Shown: in pieces, positions 32,276 through 39,499 of the stretch | Numbering within the stretch: position 1 is the stretch's first letter | Layout: each line of letters opens with the position of its first letter | Assembly (NCBI GenBank): GCA_016716235.1 | Contig: JADJWS010000001.1 | Span: 2,170,001 to 2,234,000 of the forward strand | Length of the DNA: 64,000 nt | Direction of reading: 5' to 3' | Origin: Candidatus Defluviilinea gracilis | Lineage (GTDB): Bacteria; Chloroflexota; Anaerolineae; Anaerolineales; Villigracilaceae | The notes under the pieces: generated by a model | What the model was told of the DNA's origin: nothing | The model's database searches: none | What the model saw: the letters and a program-made list of their open reading frames with translations, nothing else | Position numbers and translations under genes: made by a program

Positions 32276-35158
32276 TCATCCTTGCCGTTCTTCCCTCTCC
32301 CAAATCTCCCGCGCAATGGACTCCTGATCCACAGGCAGCCTATCCACCCTCACACCAACCGCGTTATAGATCGCGTTCGTGATCGCGGGCGTGGTGGGAA
32401 TACTGCATATCTCGCCAACTCCCTTCGCGCCATACGGTCCCGCCGCAGTGGGATGCTCCACGATAATGGAGGTGATCTCAGGTGTGAGCATAATCCCAGG
32501 GATGCGATAACGCGCCAAACGGTCAGTGACTACGTTGCCGTTGTCCATGATGAATTCTTCGGTGAGGGCGTTGCCGAGTCCCATCATCACGCCGCCTTCG
32601 ACTTGTCCCTGCAAGCCCAGCGGATTGACCGCCATGCCCACGTCGTTGGCAGAGATGACTCTCAGCACACGCACTTCGCCAGTCAGTTTGTTGACTTCCA
32701 CTTCAGCGGCTTGGACTCCGAACGAAAAAGCGAAGTGCATATCGCCGCCTGTTCCCAAAGGTTGTGTCTTCGGCGCTTCGTATTCATACAACGCGCGTGG
32801 ATGTTGTCCCAGCGCTTTCATTTCTTTGGCGACTTCGGCGTAGGTCATGGAATGCCCATTGGCATGGACGATTCCATTTTCAAAACGAATCTGCTCAGGC
32901 TTGACGTCATATTTCTCGGCAAGTGTCGCGGTGATGGCATCTCGCAGAGTCTTCGCCGCATAACGTGACGCGTTGCCAGTGACAAACGTTTGACGCGACG
33001 CAGTTGTGGGTCCGCCGTTCGGAGTCAAATCCGTATCCATCACCAACACCTTGACCTGCTCAGGCGGAACAGACATTTCTTCCGCGACGGTTAATCGCAT
33101 GACGGTGACCAGCCCCTGCCCCATTTCTGCGGACGAACTCCGCACTTCAAACATGCCGTTATCGTACAACTCAACTTCGGCGTTGGAAATATCAGGCGCG
33201 CCGCCGCCAAGTCCCGTGTTTTTGTATGCCGCGGCAAATCCCCAAGAGCGTACCAAGTGCGGCGTTTCAAGTTTCACGTGCGGCTTGAACACATCCCTCT
33301 CAGACAAACCTGAAACCTGACACATGGCGCCTGACACCTTATCAATACATTCCATGAGTCCCACCGACTCGCGCAACTCCTGTCCCGTGTTCGTGATGCT
33401 CCCGACATGCAACGCATTGATGCGACGCAGTTCAACAGGCTCGATGTTCAATTTCTCGGCGAGCATGTCCATCATTGATTCAACCGCAAACGCCGACTGC
33501 GTCACTCCGAATCCACGGAACGCGCCCGCAGGCGGATTGTTGGTGTACATGGCGTAACAATCGGCGCGGACATTCGGCACATCATACGGACCCGCCGAGT
33601 GCGTGGTGGCGCGGGTCATCACCTTTTCGCCGAGCGACGCGTACGCGCCCGTGTCGCCATACAATTCAGACTCGCTTGCCACGATGCGACCATCTTTCTT
33701 CGCGCCGATCTTGATTCGGATCTGCGTCGCGTGCCGCTTCGGATGGACCAGCAAACTTTCATGCCGATCGAACAACAACTTCACGGGTCGTTTCGTCACA
33801 TCCGCCAGCATCGCCACATGGATCTGCCCCATCACATCTTCCTTGCCGCCGAAGCCGCCGCCCATCAACTGCCCGACGACGCGCACACGCGACTCATCCC
33901 AACCCATCACACGCGCCACTTGCGTTCGATCCTGATACGGAATTTGCGAACCGCAATAAATTTCAAGTCGGAAACCTGACAGGTCTCCTGAAGACCTGTC
34001 AGGTTTTACTGGAACTGCGATACTACATTCGGGTTCGATGAACGCGTGGTCATACGTCGGCGTGTGAAACGTATGTTCAAGGATCACATCCGACTCGGCG
34101 AATCCTTTTTCCATATCGCCCTTGCGGACTTTGATGTGCTTGAGCAAATTTCCTTTTTCATGGATCTGCGGGACTCCCTCCTCACGCGCCATCACGGGAT
34201 TCGTGATCACGGTCTGCGGATCAAATTCCGCTTCGATCAACGCCGACGCCTGATTCGCAACCTCAAGCGTTTCCGCCGCTACGAGCGCGATCGCATCCCC
34301 CACATAGCGGACGCGTTCTCCAACTCCCACCATCACGGGCCAGTCGTAGATGATCAGTCCATGATTGCGTTCGGCGGGAATATCTTCGGCGGTTAAAACT
34401 GCGACCACACCTTTCAACGCTTTTGCTTTTGAAATATCAAGTTTGGTCAAGAACCCATGCGGGATCATCGCGCGTTTTACTTTTGCGAACAGCATATTGT
34501 CGAACACGAGATCGTCGGTGTAGATCGCCCTGCCGTTGACCTTTTCGATTCCATCGGGGCGCAGATGCGTATGTCCCACCGATTTATGGACATGAATCGA
34601 ATCAGGGACGTTCGGCTTGCGAACAGGCTCGCCCGTCCGCAACGACTCTGCCGCGGCGAGAATCGCATTCTCAATGGTCGGATACCCCGCGCAACGGCAC
34701 AGCGTATCCTTCAGCGCAAAACGGATTTCATCGCTCGTCGGATTCGGATTCCGCTCGAGCAGCGCATACGCCGTCATGATCTGCCCGGGGATGCAAAATC
34801 CGCACTGCACCGCGCCATGCTCTACGAAAGCCTCCTGCAAAGGATGCAGCGTCTTTCCTCTTTCCTCTTTCTTTTCTAAATCCTTCGCGCTCCTCGCGTG
34901 CTTAGCGGTAAATTCCCCCGCGAGTCCCTCAATAGTCAACACCATCTTCCCCTCCGCCCGCTCGGCGGGATACATACAAGAGACCACAGGTTCCCCATCC
35001 ACAAGGACGGTACACGCGCCGCACTCCGCCTCGTCACAGCCGATCTTTGTCCCTGTGAGGCGCAGGCGATACCGAAGCAGATCCGAAAGCGTTTCATTCG
35101 GCTTGGCTTCGAGGGTGTGTTGAAGTCCGTTTACGGTAAAGGAGAATTGATTGGTCAT
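32276..35158 (-). CDS. fused iron-sulfur/molybdopterin xanthine-dehydrogenase-type enzyme
   Basis: The 960-residue protein joins two subunits that are usually separate. Residues 1-165 form the [2Fe-2S] subunit: plant-type Cys41, Cys46, Cys49 and Cys61, then Cys119, Cys122, Cys154 and Cys156. From about residue 195 onward is the molybdopterin-cytosine subunit (MGGGFGGKEDVMGQI, AFRGFGVTQSAFAVE, SSAEMGQGLVTVM, final GAKGVGEI with the active-site Glu). The FAD subunit is encoded upstream at 35986-36885. The substrate may be xanthine, another purine or an aldehyde. Three stretches look like repeat-derived insertions: residues about 81-103, 386-396 and 606-618. Confidence 0.93.
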   Translation of the reverse strand: MTNQFSFTVNGLQHTLEAKPNETLSDLLRYRLRLTGTKIGCDEAECGACTVLVDGEPVVSCMYPAERAEGKMVLTIEGLAGEFTAKHARSAKDLEKKEERGKTLHPLQEAFVEHGAVQCGFCIPGQIMTAYALLERNPNPTSDEIRFALKDTLCRCAGYPTIENAILAAAESLRTGEPVRKPNVPDSIHVHKSVGHTHLRPDGIEKVNGRAIYTDDLVFDNMLFAKVKRAMIPHGFLTKLDISKAKALKGVVAVLTAEDIPAERNHGLIIYDWPVMVGVGERVRYVGDAIALVAAETLEVANQASALIEAEFDPQTVITNPVMAREEGVPQIHEKGNLLKHIKVRKGDMEKGFAESDVILEHTFHTPTYDHAFIEPECSIAVPVKPDRSSGDLSGFRLEIYCGSQIPYQDRTQVARVMGWDESRVRVVGQLMGGGFGGKEDVMGQIHVAMLADVTKRPVKLLFDRHESLLVHPKRHATQIRIKIGAKKDGRIVASESELYGDTGAYASLGEKVMTRATTHSAGPYDVPNVRADCYAMYTNNPPAGAFRGFGVTQSAFAVESMMDMLAEKLNIEPVELRRINALHVGSITNTGQELRESVGLMECIDKVSGAMCQVSGLSERDVFKPHVKLETPHLVRSWGFAAAYKNTGLGGGAPDISNAEVELYDNGMFEVRSSSAEMGQGLVTVMRLTVAEEMSVPPEQVKVLVMDTDLTPNGGPTTASRQTFVTGNASRYAAKTLRDAITATLAEKYDVKPEQIRFENGIVHANGHSMTYAEVAKEMKALGQHPRALYEYEAPKTQPLGTGGDMHFAFSFGVQAAEVEVNKLTGEVRVLRVISANDVGMAVNPLGLQGQVEGGVMMGLGNALTEEFIMDNGNVVTDRLARYRIPGIMLTPEITSIIVEHPTAAGPYGAKGVGEICSIPTTPAITNAIYNAVGVRVDRLPVDQESIAREIWEREERQG
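33972..34006. repeat. perfect 15-bp inverted repeat inside the dehydrogenase gene
   Basis: AAACCTGACAGGTCT (33972-33986) and AGACCTGTCAGGTTT (33992-34006) pair perfectly across 5 nt. The core AGACCTGTCAGGT also forms the intergenic palindrome at 31420-31436. In the protein it encodes RSSGDLSGF-type residues just before the conserved YCGSQIPYQ strand. Confidence 0.85.
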
Positions 35159-35175
35159 GGGTCACTTCCTAAAGA

Positions 35176-35262
35176 TCGAACCGCGGAGACACTGAGCCAC
35201 GGAGTTTTTAATTGGGTTTCTCGGTGTCTCCGTGTCTCAGTAGTTTTCTCGAGATGTTTTCC
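35176..35262. repeat. ACGGAGACACTGAG palindromic repeat, copy A
   Basis: ACCGCGGAGACACTGAG near 35180 is inverted against GGTGTCTCCGTGTCTCAGT near 35223-35241, with GAGTTTTTAATTGG in the loop. The same family occurs at 9463-9534, 35700-35770, 35980-36010 and 52200-52280. This copy lies between the dehydrogenase start and the GxxExxY gene stop. Confidence 0.8.
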
Positions 35263-35263
35263 T

Positions 35264-35680
35264 TCATAGAACTCGGCGATAAATACCGTCTTTCAAAACA
35301 GGGACATTGAAGTTGATAAGCAACCCAACACGAATTCCTGTGAGTCTCATGTATGTCAATAATTGGGCTTCATGAACGGGAATAACCCGTTCCACCGCTT
35401 TCAATTCGACAATCACGCGCTTGTCGTAAATAAGGTCTATCTCATAGCCTGCTTCCAATTCAATGCCTTTGTACTTCACAGGCAATTTCACCTTATGCAC
35501 AAACGGCATTTTCTGTAATTCGCTTTCATGCTCCAGACACACCTGATATGACGACTCAAGTAGACCAGGACCAAGTACCTTATGAACTTCAATCGCCGCT
35601 CCGATGATCTTATCGGTCAGGTCTTTCTCTAACAACGGTTGATTGTTCTTATTCTTCAGAACTGGAAAGTTGCGCTGCAT
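35264..35680 (-). CDS. GxxExxY family protein
   Basis: The 138-residue protein has the motif that names the family: VLGPGLLESSYQVCL (G, E and Y in GPGLLESSY, about residues 37-45). It also has ELEAGYEIDLIYDKRVIVELKAVE, whose D and ExK spacing resembles a restriction-endonuclease-like core, and ends VPVLKDGIYRRVL. The family's role is not established. The gene is bracketed on both sides by copies of the same ACGGAGACACTGAG palindromic repeat and sits between two genes of one enzyme, so it looks like an inserted cassette. Confidence 0.85.
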   Translation of the reverse strand: MQRNFPVLKNKNNQPLLEKDLTDKIIGAAIEVHKVLGPGLLESSYQVCLEHESELQKMPFVHKVKLPVKYKGIELEAGYEIDLIYDKRVIVELKAVERVIPVHEAQLLTYMRLTGIRVGLLINFNVPVLKDGIYRRVL

Positions 35681-35699
35681 TTGTCATCCTTTCATCTTT

Positions 35700-35770
35700 A
35701 ACCACGGAGACACTGAAGCGCGGAGAAAACCAATTTTAAAAATCTCAGTGTCTTCGTGTCTCAGTGGTTT
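35700..35770. repeat. ACGGAGACACTGAG palindromic repeat, copy B
   Basis: ACCACGGAGACACTGAAG (about 35701) is inverted against CTTCGTGTCTCAGTGGT (about 35752-35768), with AAACCAATTTTAAAAATC in the loop. With copy A it flanks the GxxExxY gene. A third, partial copy lies at about 35980-36010 at the 3' end of the FAD-subunit gene. Confidence 0.8.
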
Positions 35771-35776
35771 TCTCTT

Positions 35777-35858
35777 CTGCTCGTAACCACGCGGACTCGA
35801 CCCATCCCCGAACAGCCCACTGACGATATATCTGCGATAGTTGGCGCTGGAACGGCAG
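35777..35858 (-). pseudogene. duplicated 3' fragment of the FAD-subunit gene
   Basis: The minus strand encodes SSANYRRYIVSGLFGD then SSPRGYEQKRK, matching RAGADYRRHIVSGLFGD at the end of the FAD subunit encoded at 35986-36885. At DNA level a 22-nt block, CTGCTCGTAACCACG plus CGGACTC, is identical at 35777-35798 and 36018-36039. Only about 80 bp of the gene is present, so it is a non-functional duplicate. The neighbouring palindromic repeat seems to have been duplicated with it. Confidence 0.7.
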
Positions 35859-35985
35859 ATAAAAGAATTCATTTTCATTCTACAGTTATGGTAATAACTT
35901 CCACGACCTTTGAGGCTTTCTCGCGCTGGTCAATGTCAAAAGTAACCTGTCACGTTAAAAACGTGACCTACGTTTTTTTGCACTC

Positions 35986-36885
35986 TCAGTGTCTCCGTGA
36001 CTCCGTGGTTTTCCTTTCTGCTCGTAACCACGCGGACTCAAGCGTATCCCCAAACAACCCGCTGACGATATGCCTGCGGTAATCCGCGCCTGCCCTGCGC
36101 GCGCTGGTGCGGAATTGGGCTTGGGCGAGCAAAGCATTCAGCGCGGATTCGAATGTCGCTTCGTTGAGAGATCCTCCGCGCAAAACATCTTCGGCTTGCG
36201 TGGCGCGGAAGGGAGTCCCGCCGCCGGGACCGACGGCGATGCGAATGTCTTTGATGATGTCATTCTCGCGTTCGAGCCAGACGGCGCAATTCAAGATGGG
36301 AAGCGCGACGCCTTGCGGACGCATGATCCGTTGGAAGCAGGAGGCTTGATGGAGAGTGGAAAGTGGCAAGTGAAAACCAACGATGAGTTCTTCGCCTTGC
36401 TTGATGGAGGATTTGCCGGGACCGAGAAATAAATCTTTGAATGAGATTCGACGCGCGCCATTTGCGCTTGCGATTTCTGCTGTGACATTTAACGCGAGCA
36501 AAGCGATCGTCCCATCGGCGGCGGGGAGGGCGTGGGCGACGTTGCCTCCGAGGGTGGCGACATTGCGGACTTGCGGACCGGCGATCAAGTTGCAGGCTTC
36601 GGTCAAGGCTTGGGCGTGGCGAACAGTTAGAGGGTCCAGTGCGATGCGGTTGACCGGGATGGCGGCGCCGATGAAGAGTTCATCTCCGCGCTGTTCGAGG
36701 AGAGTCAGCTCGCGGATGGAAGTCACATCTACTAATGTTTGGATGGGTGAATGGCGTCCCTGTTCGAGGTCGAGGAGTAGATCGGTTCCACCGGCGATGG
36801 GGAGCAACGGACGCGGGGCGTGGGCGAACGCATCGATGGCTTCGGCGAGAGTCTTGGGTTTGAGATAATGTTGCCAGAGTGTCAT
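35986..36885 (-). CDS. FAD-binding subunit of a molybdenum hydroxylase (CoxM/XdhB-like)
   Basis: The roughly 299-residue protein carries electrons from the [2Fe-2S] clusters of its partner to FAD. The FAD-binding loops are LLPIAGGTDLLLDLEQG (about residues 24-40) and RNVATLGGNVAHALPAAD (about 105-122). The C-terminal CO-dehydrogenase flavoprotein domain contains RIMRPQGVALPILNCAV and AVGPGGGTPFRA. The stop lies inside a repeat: after IVSGLFGDTLES the tail LRAERKTTESRRH is repeat-encoded. The start at 36885 (MTLWQHYLKPK) matches the family better than the ATG at 36915. Its partner is the fused protein at 32276-35158. Confidence 0.88.
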   Translation of the reverse strand: MTLWQHYLKPKTLAEAIDAFAHAPRPLLPIAGGTDLLLDLEQGRHSPIQTLVDVTSIRELTLLEQRGDELFIGAAIPVNRIALDPLTVRHAQALTEACNLIAGPQVRNVATLGGNVAHALPAADGTIALLALNVTAEIASANGARRISFKDLFLGPGKSSIKQGEELIVGFHLPLSTLHQASCFQRIMRPQGVALPILNCAVWLERENDIIKDIRIAVGPGGGTPFRATQAEDVLRGGSLNEATFESALNALLAQAQFRTSARRAGADYRRHIVSGLFGDTLESAWLRAERKTTESRRH

Positions 36886-36930
36886 TTGTTCTTGAACGCG
36901 AAGGATTTGACGCATTGGAGGGATTCTAGT

Positions 36931-36995
36931 AAGTAATTTAACATAGTCCGCGTGGTTTTCTCTCGTAAATCTGAATCGACTATGTTAAATTACTT
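36931..36995. repeat. 18-bp perfect inverted repeat
   Basis: AAGTAATTTAACATAGTC (36931-36948) and GACTATGTTAAATTACTT (36978-36995) are exact inverse copies separated by 29 bp that contain CGCGTGGTTTTC. It lies between the epimerase and FAD-subunit genes, both on the minus strand. It has no T-run. It could be a miniature mobile element or a hairpin separating the two messages. Confidence 0.75.
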
Positions 36996-37051
36996 TTCAA
37001 ACGCACCACTAGTTCACCCCTTCGCATGTTCTTCGCATCTCTTGCTGCAAA

Positions 37052-37456
37052 TCAGATCTGATACAACTCCACTAACACTCCCGAAGCGCTGTCGGGGTGG
37101 ATGAACGCGTACTTCTTCCCATCTGCCGCGGTGCGCGGTTCTTCGTTGATGAGCCTCGTGCCTTTCGATTTCAACTGCGCCAGCATGCCCTCGATATCGT
37201 CCACCTCTACGCAGATGTGGTGCATACCGGGTCCGCGCTTGGCGAGATATTTCGCAATGCCCGAATCGTCCGAAGTCGGGCGGACCAGTTCCACTTCCGC
37301 GCCTTGAAGCGGCAGGAACGCCACCTGCGATTTTTCGGCGGGCACGTCGCGTAGTTCGTGGAGTTCCATCCCCAGCGCGTCGCGCCAGAACGACAGGGCT
37401 TTGTCCATGTCGTCCACAACAACGGCGACGTGGTTGATCTGTTTTACGTGAGGCAT
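37052..37456 (-). CDS. mce: methylmalonyl-CoA epimerase
   Basis: The 134-residue protein of the VOC fold interconverts R- and S-methylmalonyl-CoA. It shows IHNHVAVVV-like INHVAVVVDDMDKALSFWRD at the start (metal His), GMHHICVEVDDIEGMLAQL in the middle (second His) and LVELYQI at the end (metal Glu), plus the typical EVELVRPTSDDSGIAKYLAK. The upstream ATG at 37501 would add 15 unrelated residues, so 37456 is used. No mutase or carboxylase gene is nearby. Other VOC enzymes are possible but less likely. Confidence 0.88.
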   Translation of the reverse strand: MPHVKQINHVAVVVDDMDKALSFWRDALGMELHELRDVPAEKSQVAFLPLQGAEVELVRPTSDDSGIAKYLAKRGPGMHHICVEVDDIEGMLAQLKSKGTRLINEEPRTAADGKKYAFIHPDSASGVLVELYQI

Positions 37457-37644
37457 ATGTGTCTCCGACAAACCTTCAAACACAAAGGGCACAACGGTCA
37501 CGAAGGTTAACCATCAATCGGCAAAACCAAATCCTCAAAATCTCCTTGCCTTTTCCTTTGTGTACTTCGTGTCCTTCGTGGTAAGAGTCTTAACTTCGAT
37601 TATATCCGCTTGCCAGAGAATCAGAGAGCGATTAAGATAGAGGC

Positions 37645-38025
37645 ATGCCCGCTCTTCCATTCAACGTCCGGCGCGTTGCGACGATCATCGGTATCGTTGC
37701 GCTGGTGTTCATCGTGTTAGAGTTCAATCGCCGCCTCGAGGAAATGAATTTGCTCAATAAGCAATATCAGCTTGTGCAACAGCAAGCCACGCAGGCGGTG
37801 CAGACCCAAACCGCGTTGCAAACGCAGGTGGCTTTTGCCGCTTCCGATGGCGCTGTGGATGAATGGGCGCGCACCGACGGTCACTATGTGCAAGAGGGCG
37901 ATCTGCCGGTCGTGCCGCTGGGTCAACCGGGCGCCGCGCCCGTCGAATTAAGCACGCCCGCGCCAACTGCAACGCCGATGACGAACATGCAAATCTGGTG
38001 GGACTTGTTCTTCGGCGAACATTAA
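37645..38025 (+). CDS. septum formation initiator (DivIC/FtsL-like)
   Basis: The 126-residue bitopic protein has a membrane helix at about residues 9-26 (VATIIGIVALVFIVLEFN) followed by a coiled coil rich in Q, L and E (about 27-62) and a C-terminal motif, DEWARTDGHYVQEGDLPVVPL, typical of DivIC-like proteins, which link divisome proteins at the septum. It lies about 190 bp from the divergent epimerase and 95 bp upstream of lysA. No other division gene is visible. Confidence 0.8.
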   Translation: MPALPFNVRRVATIIGIVALVFIVLEFNRRLEEMNLLNKQYQLVQQQATQAVQTQTALQTQVAFAASDGAVDEWARTDGHYVQEGDLPVVPLGQPGAAPVELSTPAPTATPMTNMQIWWDLFFGEH

Positions 38026-38105
38026 TGGGGCCCCCGGATTGGGGAGTTTGGGGGGGTTTTTCACTCGGGGAGTGGGGGCCGGGGGGGGGTTTTTATCGCC
38101 CAACC
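38026..38105. other. G-run-rich anomalous sequence
   Basis: The gap before lysA contains several G homopolymers (7-9 bases) with TTTTTCAC and TTTTTATC, unlike anything else nearby. A second, more extreme patch is at 55880-56015. Runs like this suggest base-calling or assembly trouble over a hairpin repeat rather than real sequence. The lysA start at 38120 lies just beyond it. Confidence 0.6.
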
Positions 38106-38119
38106 CAAATCCATTTTGG

Positions 38120-39499
38120 ATGACCAACCGACTCGCGCTCTTCCCCGAATCGACTCGCGCGCGCGGCGACTCGCTCTTCCTCGCGGGACATTCCCTCGCC
38201 TCTCTCGCAGATGGGCATCTGACTCCGCTGTACGTATATGATCGCGCCACCCTCGACCTCGCCGTTGCGGAATATCAATCCGCGTTGCGCACGTATTATC
38301 CGGGCGAGTCGCACATCACCTACGCGGGCAAAGCCTTCCTGTGCAAAGCCATCGCCGCGTGGACTCAACTTCACGGCTTGACGGTGGATTGCACCGGCGA
38401 AGGCGAGATCGGAATCGCCGTTGCTGGCGGCGTGCCGCGTGAAAAGATTCTTGTGCATGGGGTGAATAAATCGCTAGCGGACTTGAAGTCCGCGTTCCGA
38501 AATGCGGGGATAATAGTTGTGGATAATCTGACAGAAATAAATAACGTAGTAACGACTTCAGTCGTTAGCAAAAGGGCGACCGACCCCACAGAGGCGCTTT
38601 GCGGAGTCGCCACTACGCCTAACCTCTGGCTTCGCCTCCTGCCCGGCGTTGCCGTCTCAACACATCATTCACACACACAAACAGGACAGCACGATAGCAA
38701 GTTCGGCATGACGCGCGAAGAGATATTGCAAGCGGTGCAAATCGGCAAATCGGCAAATGAGCAAATCGGCAAATCAGCAAATGAGCAAATAGGTAAATCG
38801 GCAAATCTTCCAATTAATGGAATCCACTTTCACCAAGGCTCGAATTTCCGCGACCCTGAGCCGCTGATCCCCGCCATTGACATGGCTCTCGACATCGCCA
38901 AAGAGATCGGCTTCAACGGCGCGTGGCATTTTTGTCCCGGCGGCGGATGGGGCGTGGCGTATCACGAAGATGAATTGCCGAACCCATCCATTGAAAGTTA
39001 TGTGCGCGGAATTGCCGAAGCAGTGATTGAAGGTTGCAAACAACGCGGACTCGACCTCCCCATTTTGCATCTTGAGCCGGGGCGCAGTCTCGTGGCGCGG
39101 GCGGGCGTGGCGATCTATCGCGTCGGCGCGATCAAACAACGCGGCGATAAAATTTGGATCCTCACCGACGGCGGCATGGCGGATAATCCGCGCTTTGCGT
39201 TGTACGGCGCGAGGTATTCTTGCTTACCCGTCGAGAGACTCAATCGAGAAGTCAACGCGAAGGTTTCGATTGCGGGACCTTATTGCGAATCGGGCGATGT
39301 GGTCATCGAAGATTTGCCGATGCCGGAGTTGAAAGAGGGCGAGTTGATCGCCATCCCTGTGGCGGGCGCGTATCACTTGAGCATGTCGTCCAATTACAAC
39401 GGCGCGCGCCGCCCGGAAGTATTGATGGTGGAGGAGGGAAAGGTGGAAGTGATGTTGAGGAGGGAGACGGTGGATGATTTGCTCAGGCGCGATCCATGA
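38120..39499 (+). CDS. lysA: diaminopimelate decarboxylase
   Basis: The 459-residue fold-type III PLP enzyme carries out the last step of lysine synthesis. It shows the PLP lysine in ITYAGKAFLCKAI (about residue 59), HGVNKSLADLKSA, GIHFHQGSNFRDP, the phosphate loop FCPGGGWGVAYHE, LEPGRSLVARAGV, and near the end YCESGDVV and YNGARRPEVLMV. Two stretches lack family counterparts: about residues 142-167, encoded by a dispersed palindrome, and about 207-229, encoded by a tandem GCAAATCG-type repeat. Upstream codons translate the G-rich patch, so the ATG at 38120 is the start. The end overlaps the CRP-like gene by 4 bp. Confidence 0.92.
   Translation: MTNRLALFPESTRARGDSLFLAGHSLASLADGHLTPLYVYDRATLDLAVAEYQSALRTYYPGESHITYAGKAFLCKAIAAWTQLHGLTVDCTGEGEIGIAVAGGVPREKILVHGVNKSLADLKSAFRNAGIIVVDNLTEINNVVTTSVVSKRATDPTEALCGVATTPNLWLRLLPGVAVSTHHSHTQTGQHDSKFGMTREEILQAVQIGKSANEQIGKSANEQIGKSANLPINGIHFHQGSNFRDPEPLIPAIDMALDIAKEIGFNGAWHFCPGGGWGVAYHEDELPNPSIESYVRGIAEAVIEGCKQRGLDLPILHLEPGRSLVARAGVAIYRVGAIKQRGDKIWILTDGGMADNPRFALYGARYSCLPVERLNREVNAKVSIAGPYCESGDVVIEDLPMPELKEGELIAIPVAGAYHLSMSSNYNGARRPEVLMVEEGKVEVMLRRETVDDLLRRDP
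38544..38620. repeat. dispersed palindromic repeat inside lysA
   Basis: ACGTAG, AACGACTTCAGTCGTT (38551-38566) and GCAAAAG (about 38568) match the intergenic copy at 9388-9425 in the same order. A second hairpin follows: GGCGAC (38575-38580) with GTCGCC (38606-38611). It encodes TTSVVSKRATDPTEALCGV, inserted between IVVDNLTEI and the conserved LWLRLLPGV. Confidence 0.85.
38737..38807. repeat. GCAAATCG tandem repeat inside lysA
   Basis: About nine imperfect units of GCAAATCG or GCAAATGA are arranged as roughly 24-bp super-repeats. They encode IGKSANEQ repeated three times, directly before the conserved strand LPINGIHFHQG. The repeat keeps the reading frame because each super-repeat is a multiple of three. 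Confidence 0.9.

Noticed and set aside
36345..36385. GGAGAGTGGAAAGTGGCAAG in the FAD-subunit gene resembles the intergenic GTGGAAAGT repeat
   Set aside because: The encoded segment (GFHLPLSTLHQASCF) has the normal length for the family, so there is no sign of insertion.
38476..38498. GCGGACTTGAAGTCCGC palindrome in lysA, similar to the one near 1391
   Set aside because: The encoded LADLKSAFRNAG aligns to LysA without extra length. It may be a repeat-like replacement, but an insertion cannot be claimed.
38737..38807. Repeats in lysA considered as a CRISPR array
   Set aside because: Units are about 8 bp with no spacers and lie in a coding frame; no cas genes are present.
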